DNA from: Didymella arachidicola
Lineage: Eukaryota; Ascomycota; Dothideomycetes; Pleosporales; Didymellaceae
Length of the DNA stretch: 64,000 nucleotides
Direction of reading: 5' to 3'
NCBI GenBank assembly: GCA_016630955.3
Contig: CM050000.1
Coordinates: 992,001-1,056,000 of the forward strand
The translations under genes were made by a program, and so were the position numbers. The notes below the pieces were generated by a model that did no database searches, was not told where the DNA came from, and worked only from the letters and a program-made list of their open reading frames with translations. Shown in pieces: positions 46,337 to 57,606 of this stretch (position 1 is its first letter; the number at the start of each line of letters is the position of its first letter).

Positions 46337-47049
46337 GATGAATGTGATGGGTATCAAAGGAAGATGAACTTGCTTGAATGCAGATGGTGATGGCGGAGTT
46401 TGAGAGATTTGCGTGACAGCATCGCGACTGCCAAGCCGGTCAGTGCTCCTTCCTGTCGTCGGAGACACGGCGAGCTGTCACGCCCCACTCACCGTTGCTG
46501 TCACGCCAGTCTAACCGACCCTTCACCCGGCGCGACATCAAGAGTCTTCTCATATTTTATAAAATTATGGATCTCTAGCGAAAGTCTAGAAGTTCGCATA
46601 GGGACTTGAAATAACCGAAGACTACATATCAGGCAGATCTCGGGGAAGTAGCCGGTTGAGCTCCACAGCTCGATTCTTGGAGCTAACGTCATTACACTCT
46701 CTCAACGTCCACATACAGTACAAAGCAGACATGAACACACGATTTGATCAAATGAACGACTTTCCGCAACACGACCACTCACCCCGCTAGAGTACAGCCA
46801 CGTCTTGCAGCCTGTTGCTCCTCAGTACCTCGTAAGGCTGGGAAAAGGGCGTAGCAGCCTCGAAGACGGAATCTATCAATCAGCAGTCGCCCTGGTGACT
46901 CAAGCCATCACGATACACTATGAGACTTCATATAGAATCCACACTGACTCAATCATGAAGATATGTACGATTCGACGTGACAGCCATTATGGTGCACCAT
47001 CAATCCCTCCACTTGCAATATCGAAGCTACAACTTCACACTGATCGACA
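46337..47049. other. Intergenic between divergent genes
   Basis: Shared upstream region of malate dehydrogenase (minus) and the 333-residue protein (plus). No named regulatory element could be assigned. Confidence 0.5.
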
Positions 47050-48051
47050 ATGGTTAAATGTAGCTTGGAGGCACAAGCCTCGGCACCTCCCGCGACCTTG
47101 AATGACCTATCGCCCACAGCCAAGTCTCTTGAAACACATTTTCCATTCCTATCCCTCCCACGCGAACTCCGCGATCAAGTCTACTTCTACATCTTTCCCC
47201 ACACCCTCCTGTACCGTCGACCCACCTCAACAACGACCAGATGGTGGCAAGAACCACGCAGCCCCCGCGAACCACTCTTACACCTACCACTCTTCCTCAT
47301 ATGCCATCAAATGCACTCCGAAGCCCAAGAATTGTTCTTCCACACCACCACCTTCAAACTCCCATGGCACTGGCCCCATAACCGAAACTCCGACTTCCAC
47401 ATCAAACAATACCAGTACGATGAGCGCCTCCCTTTCCATGTCCTGCTTTCCTCGTTCCCATTCGCGGCAGCGGATATGGTGACAAGAGTAAGCAAGGAGT
47501 ACCGCGAGTACCCACGTGTCAGGCAACGACGGAATGCAAAGCCACCAATAGAGAAGGATGAGGCGTTTGCGTTGTGGACGCACATCGTCTCCGAATCCCT
47601 CATTATCAAGCAGTATCTCCCACGGCTGCGGGCGTTCGACGTCGAGTCCTCCGCCTTCCAGCGGCACGTCACGGTGCGGTGGTGGTGCCGGATCGATGGC
47701 CTGAAGCCTACTGGTTTGAATCTAACGTGTTTCACGTCAGAGAGACGCGAGATCGTCGAGACAGTTGCGCATGTCCTGGTGTCATGGCTGCGGGATTGCG
47801 GCGAAGGGAAGGCCTGTGTACCGCCGCCTTGGTTGAATGTAAGATTCGATTGGACGAAGCAGGTAATAGAGACGGACCGGTATGGAATGAAAGTCTTGGA
47901 GGAGGGTTTGGCGGTGGCGCATAGATTGTTTGCGGAGAAGATCTTGTCACAAGAGGAGAGGGAGGAGTCGGGAAGGGTGTGGTTGGAGAGTCTTGGTAGG
48001 AAGAGAAAGCGCGGTAGGAAACGGTGGTGTGATGCAGATGGCTGTATTTGA
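47050..48051 (+). CDS. Uncharacterised fungal protein, F-box/2EXR-like architecture
   Basis: A single exon gives 333 residues from the ATG at 47050. The motif FPFLSLPRELRDQVYFYIFP near the start resembles the short F-box-like or 2EXR segment that opens many lineage-specific fungal proteins. A further LFLICHQMHSEAQELFF motif (the usual ICRQxxxEAxxLFY) follows. The remainder is helical, and the C-terminus is very basic (GRKRKRGRKRW), perhaps a nuclear localisation signal. Proteins like this are abundant and paralogous in Dothideomycetes, with unknown function; an adaptor role in ubiquitin ligases is only a possibility. The frame is intact and codon use looks normal. Confidence 0.72.
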   Translation: MVKCSLEAQASAPPATLNDLSPTAKSLETHFPFLSLPRELRDQVYFYIFPHTLLYRRPTSTTTRWWQEPRSPREPLLHLPLFLICHQMHSEAQELFFHTTTFKLPWHWPHNRNSDFHIKQYQYDERLPFHVLLSSFPFAAADMVTRVSKEYREYPRVRQRRNAKPPIEKDEAFALWTHIVSESLIIKQYLPRLRAFDVESSAFQRHVTVRWWCRIDGLKPTGLNLTCFTSERREIVETVAHVLVSWLRDCGEGKACVPPPWLNVRFDWTKQVIETDRYGMKVLEEGLAVAHRLFAEKILSQEEREESGRVWLESLGRKRKRGRKRWCDADGCI

Positions 48052-48411
48052 GTTTGTGGCGGCATTCTCATCAGCGTAAATGGCTTTTGCCGGAATGACT
48101 TCGGCATCGAAGGGAATAGTATTCGAGCTTTTGGTATCTAGAAGGTGAAGAAACAACAGCTTCCCCAACGCCGTCGCTATATACACAAGTACAAAGGAGA
48201 TAAGCTGGCAGCAGCCTCAGGACAAGAGACAAAGCCCCAGGAAGATAGTTACAAGAATGGAAAGATATGGAGATGTCGTCGACCACCGTTGGAAGGCTGT
48301 GATCGTGTGTAGGTATATCCTCAGTCAGCAAGGCCTCAGCAGCCCCATAACAACAGCTCAGTCGCGTTCTGGGCTGCTCGTGTGGTATCGTTGTGAGTGT
48401 CTCGAAGGAGC
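48052..48411. other. Intergenic between convergent genes
   Basis: Between the 333-residue gene (plus) and the small minus-strand gene. No coding frame is supported. Confidence 0.45.
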
Positions 48412-48828
48412 TCAGTACTCTGTCCAATGGCACTTCTCGCCAACCTTCTCAAACCCCGTCTCCCTCAGCACCCGTCTTCTCGTTCTCTCCTCCCTGCCAA
48501 AGCAGCAGAAGAAGCGAGCGAAGCCACTGCGTTTGCGTGGAGCCAGCCCATCAAGCAGCCTATCGCTGCTGGACTCGCCCGAGGTGGATGATACGGGACT
48601 AAGAGGGATAGTGGCATTGGCGAAGATTAGAGAGTCGCGGTTGCGGGACCGTGTGTGCGGTGTCACTTGCTCTGAGTGACTGGCGATGGTCTCCGAAGAT
48701 GAGGAGGGTGTGTTGTGTTGCGTGGAGTCTTGGACTTGAAATGTTGTGTCGAGTGGGAGCAGCATTTGACGGTTTACTCGCGGTGAGGCTGGCAGGCCGG
48801 TTGGCGGTGTTTGTGTGAATGACGACAT
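48412..48828 (-). CDS. Small uncharacterised protein
   Basis: A minus-strand frame from the ATG at 48828 gives 138 residues. The first 95 residues are Ser/Thr-rich and probably disordered. The C-terminus is basic and has a compact, possibly membrane-associating patch (RKRSGFARFFCCFGREERTRRR) followed by ETGFEKVGEKCHWTEY. The paired Cys next to basic residues might allow lipid attachment, but that is a guess. The frame could extend upstream past 48828 to 48903 but without an ATG. The gene is supported only by an intact frame and a composition change in the tail. It may be a lineage-specific gene or a false call. Confidence 0.45.
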   Translation of the reverse strand: MSSFTQTPPTGLPASPRVNRQMLLPLDTTFQVQDSTQHNTPSSSSETIASHSEQVTPHTRSRNRDSLIFANATIPLSPVSSTSGESSSDRLLDGLAPRKRSGFARFFCCFGREERTRRRVLRETGFEKVGEKCHWTEY

Positions 48829-50170
48829 TGTGTGTAGGTGATATTGATATTGTGGACGGAATTTCAGAATGTGAAGTTGCAAAGGACCACGAGGTTGTGC
48901 CAAGTCAAAGAGTGGATAGAGTTGTTCAAACTGAGGTGTCCAGGCAGGCGTGACGTTGCAAACAGCTTCTTTTCAAGATGTAAGGCTTATATCAAGAAAA
49001 AAATGTTTGTCTAAGGGTCGCCCCAGGCGTTGAAGAGGAAGATTGTTTATGCCGTCGTGCGACCTGCGGTGACCGGTGTATATGATGTTCAGGGGGCAAC
49101 CCCACGCTTGTGGATACGGCCGAATTACCGCAGGGTGCACGGCGCCGCGCACATCCGTGACCACGAAACTCTTCCGCGTAGCTGTATGTCTGACGCAAGG
49201 CAACCTGTTACCATTTTGTGGTCGCTGCAGTCTCCGATGCCTATCTTTGCCTTTGCTTTGCGGATGCAGCGATGCCGACAGAGCACTTCGTTTGGCAAGT
49301 TAGTTGCTGGGAGCGCATGTGTATGCAGTGTGCTTTCACGAGCCTCTGAAACCACGCCCGCTTCATGTGGTAAGGCTGGAAGCGATCTGGAGATCGCCTG
49401 GACCGAGCGTGCTAAACAGGCATCAACGCGTTCCCAGATAGCGAGAAAGCACGGCCGCTCGTTGGGTCGCCGGTGTTCGTCTTCGGCCCTGCACCCCTTG
49501 AAACGCCAACAACGTCGCATGTTTGGTGGAAAACGAACGCCTAATTGCTCAGGCTTGCATAAGGCCAGGATCCACACCTTGGGCCGCTGTCTGTTGTTAA
49601 TAGTGAGCCATCTCCGCTGTTCATGCATCGTTTCGTTGAAGAGTGTTCTGTTCGTTCCGAGGCTGCTATGGTGAACAGTTCGATCCACACAGTATATTGG
49701 CTCTGGGGCTTTAGTAAAGGGCGGGGCGAAGGGCTTCCACCAAGCCGTTACCTCCAACACCACAGGATTGATGGTAGCCACACAGGCATAGTGCTTAAGG
49801 CCTACTTGACAGGGATGAGCAGGCGTCGGTTGGTCTGTCTTGTTTCACGCATCAACGATTCTTTTTTTTTCTGACACTGCAGAGCATCTTTGGGGGCCAT
49901 GGAGTCCTACATTGGCTTACTCCGACGCTCTAGGCGAGGAAGAGCACGCGAGAATGTCGCGTTCTGGTCACTTATTCTGGCGTTCTGAGGTGGCCTGTGT
50001 TCAGCGAAAGATCAGCGTGGTGGTGGCTTTGCTCTGGCAACCAATCGAGTTGTACAGCATCTGCATGCCCTGCATGCGACCCGTATCTGCAAGTCAGGCG
50101 TATCTGCTTACCTGCCATCGCTGCGGCAACAGTTCGTACGCTCAATGCTCACCTTTCACGACTTCAGCCC
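48829..50170. other. Gene-poor interval
   Basis: Overlapping frames occur on both strands at 49030-49674 (plus) and 49125-49781 (minus), but neither has an ATG at its start or a recognisable domain. I see no gene. The last part is the promoter region of the following gene. Confidence 0.45.
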
Positions 50171-51274
50171 ATGGCGCAGGCAGCCCGGATCGCTCCAGCA
50201 ACTTCGCCGGATGGCGTAGCAACATTTTCGCGTTCGAGCACAGCCGCAGAAGACCTGCGGATGGGACAGCACATACCCTTTGCGAAATGTGACGAGCTCT
50301 GCAGTGATCTCGAGTATCTGCAGGAGGCAGAGAATTCGCATCGCTTTCGGAACCGCACGGCTGATCAAACGCTGCCTGATGCGCCGCGGGTACATCTGAA
50401 TGCATTGTCGAGCATCGTTCATTACTGCTTGGAGGACCTCGATACACCACAGCTAAACCATCTGGGCAGCAAGCTCTGGTGGGTTGGTCCCTCGCCAGAC
50501 ATTGTATCTCTCAGCCAGCAGATGGTGCTTGATAGAGCAATCCGGATCACAGAAGACCCTGCCGTACATTGCTTGTGGGTAGAGGGCATCGTGTACCTGA
50601 AGCCTTTACCCCTATACTTGACCTCGTACGCCTATTGGGAGTACCTGTACGATGGCGCTGCTGATGTGGAATGTCTCGAGGAGCGCGGGCGTCTTAAAGC
50701 AACGTCTCTAGGTTTTCTCAGAACCTATGCTCGTTTGATACAACGCCGCTCCGACTTCACTTTGGCCTGTCGTCACGATCTGTTGCCGGCTAGAGAAGGT
50801 AGCCTGACTTTTGAGGCGTTTGTCACTTTCATCTCTGCGTTCGACTCGGTCCCAGACACCGCTGTGAGCTCTCGCTGGCGGTATGGCCTGCTCCAGCTTG
50901 ATGCGCTGAACTTCCACTCGGCAATACACCTCAGGCGCTGGCACCTCAACCGCTTTGAGTCGCGCTATACCGCTTACTTTCAGCGGTTCTTTCCTGTGGT
51001 GCTGTTCATTTTCGCCTTATTCAGCGTGGCTCTCAGTGCCATGCAAGTCATCCTCGGTGCCAGACAAATGTGGGACACGGAGAACAAAGGGCTGAAGAAG
51101 ACGCTTGGGCTCTTTGTTTGGTTCGCGACTGAGAGTATTGGTTGGAGCATTGCATTTGGGTTGCTGTTCGTTATCTGGTGGGTCTGCATCAGCAGCGTAG
51201 AAGCCTGGAAGAGAAGGAAGATAATGAAACGGATGCAGAAGGCATCGAAGGAGGGCTATACGGCGAGGGCGTAG
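50171..51274 (+). CDS. Uncharacterised two-TM fungal protein (DUF6601-like)
   Basis: From the ATG at 50171 this single exon gives 367 residues. An ATG at about 50259 is an alternative, and the open frame extends upstream without ATG. The central part holds RITEDPAVHCLWVEGIVYLKPLP followed by LTSYAYWEYL, which I recognise as resembling the DUF6601 family of fungal membrane proteins. It is followed by a Leu/Trp/Arg-rich helical region (FLRTYARLIQRRSDF). Two strongly hydrophobic segments near the C-terminus (VVLFIFALFSVALSAMQ and SIAFGLLFVIWWVCI) should span a membrane, and the end is basic. Function is unknown. The family call is from memory and needs a profile search. Confidence 0.72.
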   Translation: MAQAARIAPATSPDGVATFSRSSTAAEDLRMGQHIPFAKCDELCSDLEYLQEAENSHRFRNRTADQTLPDAPRVHLNALSSIVHYCLEDLDTPQLNHLGSKLWWVGPSPDIVSLSQQMVLDRAIRITEDPAVHCLWVEGIVYLKPLPLYLTSYAYWEYLYDGAADVECLEERGRLKATSLGFLRTYARLIQRRSDFTLACRHDLLPAREGSLTFEAFVTFISAFDSVPDTAVSSRWRYGLLQLDALNFHSAIHLRRWHLNRFESRYTAYFQRFFPVVLFIFALFSVALSAMQVILGARQMWDTENKGLKKTLGLFVWFATESIGWSIAFGLLFVIWWVCISSVEAWKRRKIMKRMQKASKEGYTARA

Positions 51275-53197
51275 GTCGATGTGAGGGGTAAGGTTCTGTT
51301 GGTGCAGCAGCTGGATCCAATCGCCATGCATACACGAAGAGTAATCGTCAAGGACCAGGTACTCCGCAGCGCACTTGCACATCGTGGTTGAGCACCTCTT
51401 CTTCGATGCGTATAGGCTTTTGTGGTGGTCGCATCCCCAAACCTTCTGGATTGGCTTGCAGCAATGACGTACATGCTATAGATACGCCAATGGTCGACAC
51501 TTTGACTTCCAACATCAACCTCACCGTAGCCCGGCGCCCTTAATACATACTCCTTCATTACGACCGATCCCTGCCATTTAATACGGTTTGCGTATATTTC
51601 CAAGCGGTCTGTTGCGACCATGATCATTTCACAGGACAAGAACGAAGCCGCATTGCCATTATTCGGAGACCTGAGCAAGCGCAATACGACGACATCTTTG
51701 ATCTGACAGCTCAGATTGGATCTTGCGGGATTTTGCTTCCCACCTTCGGCTTTGGCAGAGATCCTCGTGTGATGCTACTCCGGCACCGTTGCGCTGCATG
51801 GATGGGAAGCACACGCAACTTAGAACAGCTGCTGTGTATACAGCACGTCAGAAACCTTCTTTGGTAATCAAAGGCCGGTCCTGCTGCGCGAACGGCGTCT
51901 TAGCTGCCAGATATTCGACGAGTCGTCTCATGCAGCGCGGACTATTCTCGGCTTGTATCATGTCTTGCTATCTCTATCGGGTCAGCAGGAGCTCTCAAGC
52001 TCAACCTGAAGACTTGTAAGATCGTTACACTGGATCGGCGATGTGGTATCTGACGAGAACTCAAAGCGAGGACAACAACACCGCTCACTAGCTATTGGTT
52101 TGTGGCAGGGCCTCTGACTCGGGAGATGTGATCTCGTCTGGCAGCTTGGCCGTTATGGCAGTGCTATCGTGTGGTCCGATCGATGCACACTCAAAGTCGG
52201 CCGCAGTCTGATGCTCACCAGCAGCTGAGAGCCTGGGCATAATCTAAAATTCAGCACAAATTGCTTTGTGCAACGAAGCTCATTGACCAAGCAGACTGGC
52301 CTACTGCTCTCTTCCTTTATCCATCGTCAGCTTCTCGGAGGTCCGAACCAGTATAGTCATTAGAGTCAAAGCTGATCAGCTGCGCTGCAGATGACACGAC
52401 TATCCGGCTATTGCGGGCATGCCGAGAGCACGTAGCATACACCGCTGAAGAAATTCGACTCATACACTGGCAAACAGTGCCGAATGTTGCTTTCACTCTT
52501 TCATAATGGGACTATGGCCCTATGAACCTTGATTCAGGGTGCAACAAAGTGGTTCGCCACGCTACTGGCTGACTATGCAGCCACTGCGACACACATCGAC
52601 TGCTTGTACGATGCAAGCGCCAGCTCACCACTTCTCTGGCCGGAGAATTCCGTGTTTTGCGCAGACTGTATCAACGACTCCAATCAGCCTTACTCGCATC
52701 GTCGCACGCAGGTGGTAAGGAAGTCCTGGTTTCCTTGAGGTGCTCAAGTAATGACAATGGTTGGTCCGCACACCCCGGCTGGGTTAGGTGAGATGTCACA
52801 AGCAAGCCACAGGATCAGACTATTGACGTCGCCTCTTGAACTACAGACCTTTGCGCTTCAGTCACTCTTATAAGTATCTACGATCTACCCGCACCCTTCA
52901 AAACGACACCTGCATACACGACTGCTTTTCACGTGGCGTTGTAGCTGACTTAGCTCAACTCATCCGATCGTTAGGTAACCGTCAAACATAGAGCACACAT
53001 CAGACCCCATCCAGGGCAACTCCACGTCGAGCTGCTGGTTGGAGATTGTCAAATACTTCGTAAGAGCCCGATCAGAGTCAATTCTTTAATAGAATACCCG
53101 CACCAAGTGAGCTTGCAAATCAGCTGATTACCGGACTTGTGCTGACAGATGGAAGAGAAGTAGTCGGCGAGTAGAGACACCAATCTGTCGCTTGACT
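51275..53197. other. Gene-poor interval (1.9 kb)
   Basis: No frame in either strand shows protein-like character over more than a few dozen codons. The right end is the presumed promoter of the ferric reductase gene. Confidence 0.5.
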
Positions 53198-55048
53198 ATG
53201 GCGCCACAGGAAAATCTCTTCGCTTTGGGCGAACCAAACATTGACGATGTCCATGCGAATGCTTCGTCTTCAAACTTGGATCCCTTCAAGTTTAGTCATG
53301 GGCTGACTGGAGTTGACCAACCCGCGAACTACCTATATGTCAATACTCTGATAGCGACGTTGTCGATCCCATTCGCTCTTGCATTGGCGTATCGCGCTTT
53401 CGTTTATGCACGCAACGACCGTCGCCGTGTCTCAGTCATTACATCCTGCAGAGGCCAGAACTTCTGGAGAAGGGATAGATACTCCGCACTAGGGACGCTG
53501 AAGAAATGCTTTCTGTATGCTCCGCTTGTGGGCGATCGACACAGTCGTGAGCTCCATGTCGCAACCAGCGTCAGTGCAGGGACATTACCCACGAGGCCGC
53601 AATTCCTGGTGATCCTGGTCTACATTGCGAGCAATATCGCATATTGCCTCGCAGCTCCAGAACAAGCGACGGCACGGCGCTTTGCAGAGCTTCGAGGTCG
53701 ATGCGGTGCTTTAGCAGCTTTCAATTTAATCATCACCGTCTTGTTCGCGCTCCGCAACAATCCCTTCATTTGGATTCTCGGCATCAGCTACGACACATTC
53801 AACCTCTTCCACCGTTGGGCCGCGCGACTGGTCATCCTTGAATTAATAGCTCACGTTACCGCGTTCACGTACAACACATATCAAGTCACTTTTCAGGGCC
53901 AAAGCGGGTGGAGCAACATCAAGTGGGTCATCGGACATTCAGCGTCCTACAGATGGGGTCTCGCCGGATTTATTGGTCTCATCTTTATACTGCTACAGTC
54001 GCTCGGCCCACTTCGTCGAGCTTTCTACGACACATTCCTAACCTTGCACCGCATAGGGATTGTGGTAACAATATGCGGTGCCTACTTCCACATGGCGAAG
54101 CATGCTCTTCCGCAACTTCCCTGGGCATATCTATTTATTATTCTACTTGTGCTGGAACCTGCAATAAGAATACTGCGGGTGGTTTACTATAACTGTGCCT
54201 GGAAGCAACGCAAATGGACGAAGATTACCCTGGAGGCTTTGCCCGGGGAAGCAACTCGGATCACCTTCTTACTACCACGTTCGTGGAAATTTAATCCAGG
54301 GTCACATACATACGTATATCTACCGAAAGTAGCGCCCTTCTCGCTGCACCCTTTCTCTATAGCTTGGCAGAGCTCCCCCAGCTACGCTAGGCTGGACCCT
54401 GAGAAGCTCCCCCTGAGCGTGGACGATCTCAAAATGCAAAACGGCCCGAGCACGATCTCGTGTATCGTACGTGCGCGTACGGGCATGACCCGCTCGCTGT
54501 ACAACAGAGCCTCCAAGGCCAAGACAGACCACGTCGAGATGTGGGGTGCTATTGAAGGACCCTATGGTGTAAACCATAGCCTGGACTCTTACGGCAGTGT
54601 CTTACTGTTTGCTGCTGGTACTGGAATTACACACCAACTTTCATTCTTACGACATTTGCTTGCGGGGTATAACCACAATACCTCGGCGACGAGGAAAATC
54701 GTACTGGTGTGGTGTATCCCGACCACTGAGCATGTTGAGTGGATACATCCTTGGCTTCAGGAGCTTGCAGCTATGCCAGACTGCAACAATATCGTCAAGT
54801 TACAGCTATATGTGTCGAGATCAACTCCACAAGCGACAGAGTCTCTAGTTCTATCTGTCGAAGCACAAATTTTCTCGCAGAGATGCGATCCCCAAAAGAT
54901 CATCGATGATCAGATTTTGGTGCAGGTCGGTGCCATGGCAGTGACCGTGTGTGGGCCAGGAGGATTTAATGACAGTGTACGAGCAGCTGTAAGACGGCGT
55001 GTTGGGCTGCGCAGTATCGACTTCTACGAAGAGGCGTCTTCAACCTGA
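53198..55048 (+). CDS. Ferric reductase-like transmembrane flavocytochrome
   Basis: A single exon from the ATG at 53198 gives 616 residues. It has about seven membrane segments. Two His pairs, His205/His219 and His284/His298, each spaced 14 residues, fit the bis-heme motif of FRE/NOX proteins. The FAD-binding motif HPFSIAW, NADPH-binding LFAAGTGITHQLSFL and the C-terminal CGPGGFND complete the ferric-reductase oxidoreductase half. Such enzymes reduce Fe(III) or Cu(II) at the plasma membrane with cytosolic NADPH so the metal can be taken up. Glu/Asp-rich or iron-uptake partner genes (ferroxidase/permease) are not next to it. NOX-type enzymes are similar, but the NAD(P)H domain and the first-half architecture favour the metalloreductase family. 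Confidence 0.93.
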   Translation: MAPQENLFALGEPNIDDVHANASSSNLDPFKFSHGLTGVDQPANYLYVNTLIATLSIPFALALAYRAFVYARNDRRRVSVITSCRGQNFWRRDRYSALGTLKKCFLYAPLVGDRHSRELHVATSVSAGTLPTRPQFLVILVYIASNIAYCLAAPEQATARRFAELRGRCGALAAFNLIITVLFALRNNPFIWILGISYDTFNLFHRWAARLVILELIAHVTAFTYNTYQVTFQGQSGWSNIKWVIGHSASYRWGLAGFIGLIFILLQSLGPLRRAFYDTFLTLHRIGIVVTICGAYFHMAKHALPQLPWAYLFIILLVLEPAIRILRVVYYNCAWKQRKWTKITLEALPGEATRITFLLPRSWKFNPGSHTYVYLPKVAPFSLHPFSIAWQSSPSYARLDPEKLPLSVDDLKMQNGPSTISCIVRARTGMTRSLYNRASKAKTDHVEMWGAIEGPYGVNHSLDSYGSVLLFAAGTGITHQLSFLRHLLAGYNHNTSATRKIVLVWCIPTTEHVEWIHPWLQELAAMPDCNNIVKLQLYVSRSTPQATESLVLSVEAQIFSQRCDPQKIIDDQILVQVGAMAVTVCGPGGFNDSVRAAVRRRVGLRSIDFYEEASST

Positions 55049-55581
55049 GAGGAAACGTATCATACGGCAGCATCTTCTGGACTTTTGGGATCTGCGACTA
55101 TTGACTGCCTAGAGTGGCACTGCAGCGTCGGGCTGTATTTGAATAGACATGGCCGTTTGACGAATTTTGAGGTCTGTCTCAGTGGCATCGCACACAGATT
55201 AAATTGCATACATCGGCGTCAGTATTTCGGCATCTGTAGAATGCCTAGGGTCCAAGTTAGAATCTCTTCATTTTCCAATGTATGATTCAATTATAATAGT
55301 ACGCTCAACTCCTCGAACATGAATTGCCCAGAGATCGGTAGAGGCGCATGGAGCCACGGCACGGATTGGGCACGACTGTGGAAGCTGTCAAGACCCTGAA
55401 TCCAGGCAACGAGTAGCGAGACCATGGTCCAACTTGTAAGCGCCGACTCCGTGGATCTTCTTGCTGAGGTTGAACCACAGCCAAAAAATTTAGTGAAGTA
55501 ACTTCCACGAAAAAAAAATTCCACGCATGCCTAAGATACTCGTTGGCTACTAGCTACCACCCGACCTACCACTTGGCCAAT
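55049..55581. other. Intergenic
   Basis: Between the ferric reductase and the next plus-strand gene. It has an A8 tract near 55511-55518. No coding frame is supported. Confidence 0.5.
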
Positions 55582-57395
55582 ATGACATCCAGAAAGCAGC
55601 TGGAGACATTCTTACCAGTCCGAGAATTTTCTGCTCGCCGCAAACTACCGGAACATCTGTACATCGTGGTTGGCAATACTGCATTCTCGATGATTAACCA
55701 CCACAATTGCTCCGTCATTACCCCTGTGATAGGAAGCCTCCGCGCAAAGCTTCCTTTCACGTGCCAAGATCTCAGGCAAGGTAGCTTGCGTGCACACTTC
55801 ACAGACAGTGGCTGCTCGCCATTGGAAACAAGCTTCATCTCAGTCTTCGAAAGCAAAGGTAAGCCTTCATTCTGAATGATTCTGGCGATCAAAAGGACAT
55901 TGACCAAGATGCAGAAACTGCAATGCAAGCACGTCTTCTTTGTGGATCAACACCCACCGGACGAGAAAGTGGACATTATCGCGCAACGAATTGGATCATC
56001 GACACTTCGAAGTTGCAAGCAGGTTGGATTGATACCCCCTCCGGACATGTTCCAGTCTGGCTCCAATATGGCGATCAGCCAATGATGCCTAAGAACGCCC
56101 TCTATCTGAAAGCAGAAGCTATGGACACTTTTGATGCCAGTATTTGGATCTGTATCGACGAAATCAGGGATATCTTTGGCCTGCAAGAAGGTGAGGGGGA
56201 AAAGGGAGAATGGCTCGCTTGCGGCTTCATCCCGAGTAACATGGTAAAAGCGCAGGTCATACTGCAAGACTACCAAAACCGGCCGGATCTGGCTCATGCA
56301 GCATCTAAAAAGTTCGAAGCGGTGAGACGAAGCGAATCTGTTGGTTCTATCAGATCCGTCTCTGTTGAGGAACAGAAGGAACACATGAGAGTGCAAATTC
56401 TGAGAAATAAGGCCTCTCGAGAGGGATTGCGACGGACAAGAGAATCATCCAGAAGATCGAGTCGCGGCAAAGAGCAACCGCTTCTAAGACAAGCGATCAT
56501 CAACATGAGGGTTAGCATTCCTCGCAACATTTGATTCTACCATACTAACATATAGCAGAGATCCGCAAGTAAAGCCGAAAAGGAGGCTCCCAGAAGACCT
56601 TCTGATACACGAGCGGCGTACTTGGAGCAAGAAGACACATTGCCGCTTGTGACAACAATTGACGTTGCAGAGAGTTTGGCTGAACCCTCTCATTACGCAT
56701 CAATACGTTCACCAGTGCTTCGTGAGGCGCTCGAACGTAGGAAGCCAACAGTGTCAATCGATCTCGTGCTAGAGACCAAGGGCGCACGGTTGCTAGACTA
56801 CCAAAAGGCTACGGAGGACCTCAAGTATCCGGGACTAGAGGAGCGACTGTGTGAGCTATCGCTGAGGGGGGATTATGGTAACGGTTTGAATTCCAGGAAT
56901 TCCGAACCAGAGTCTCTCGCTCAGGAGACCGACGACTTAGAAAGGCTTCCACACTCAGAAAGACTGTGGCGCGCACGAGCTGGCAAGAGAAGAGCTGACG
57001 TTTACGCGCTTGGCCAGAATCCCGGACTTACATTAGGTACGATGACTGATGCAGAGTCGGATCACAGCAGAGGCAGTGAAAGCCTCCTGGGTTGCACGCT
57101 GGACACCGACAGTACAGTCTTGGATGAGCTGGAGCGACGCAGAGCAAGGTCTGCTGCGCCTGGGCCGCCGCTTCCTGATGAAACTGAATCGAGTCCACAG
57201 TACATACCTTGCTCAGTCGACGGACAAACATCTAGCGCGGAAGAAGGACCCGCCTATGAAGCCGATATATCCGACAACTTCAGCTCTGCTTCTGAGCATG
57301 CTCATTTTCGCAGAACAAGAAGAAAGCCGGCGCATTCTCGTTTGACGACGCCTCTGGAAATGTACAAATATGGGCATAAACCAACGAGAGGTTAG
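55582..57395 (+). CDS. Uncharacterised protein, three exons
   Basis: Exons 55582-55858, 55909-56510 and 56559-57395 join in frame to about 571 residues. Intron 1 is 50 bp (GTAAGC...AAG) and intron 2 is 48 bp with a perfect branch (ACTAAC). Its acceptor is a TAGCAG tandem: both AGs (56554-56555 and 56557-56558) keep frame and differ by one Gln. The N-terminal 90 residues and the middle Trp-rich region (WIIDTSKLQAGWIDTP, ASIWICIDEIRDIFG) look globular. The middle and C-terminal parts are Arg/Glu/Ser-rich, probably disordered or coiled coil (RRTRESSRRSSRGKEQ). I recognise no domain. No signal peptide or membrane segment is evident. Confidence 0.65.
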
Positions 57396-57606
57396 ATGCG
57401 TTCGGCTACAGCCAGCACGCATATGTACAAGTATGATTGAATGTATACTTTTTCCCACGTACAGGTATGTAAGCATGCATATTGAGGATAATGTGACTGA
57501 AAGACATGCCCAGGACAGTATGACAAACCTTGTTTGCATGTTCATCTTACACGTAGTTGGACACACTTCGCTTTGTTAGTGAGGTTATGAAAGAGTACCC
57601 AGACAC

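Noticed and set aside
49030..49781. Two overlapping frames of more than 200 codons on opposite strands
   Set aside because: Neither starts with ATG or shows a domain.
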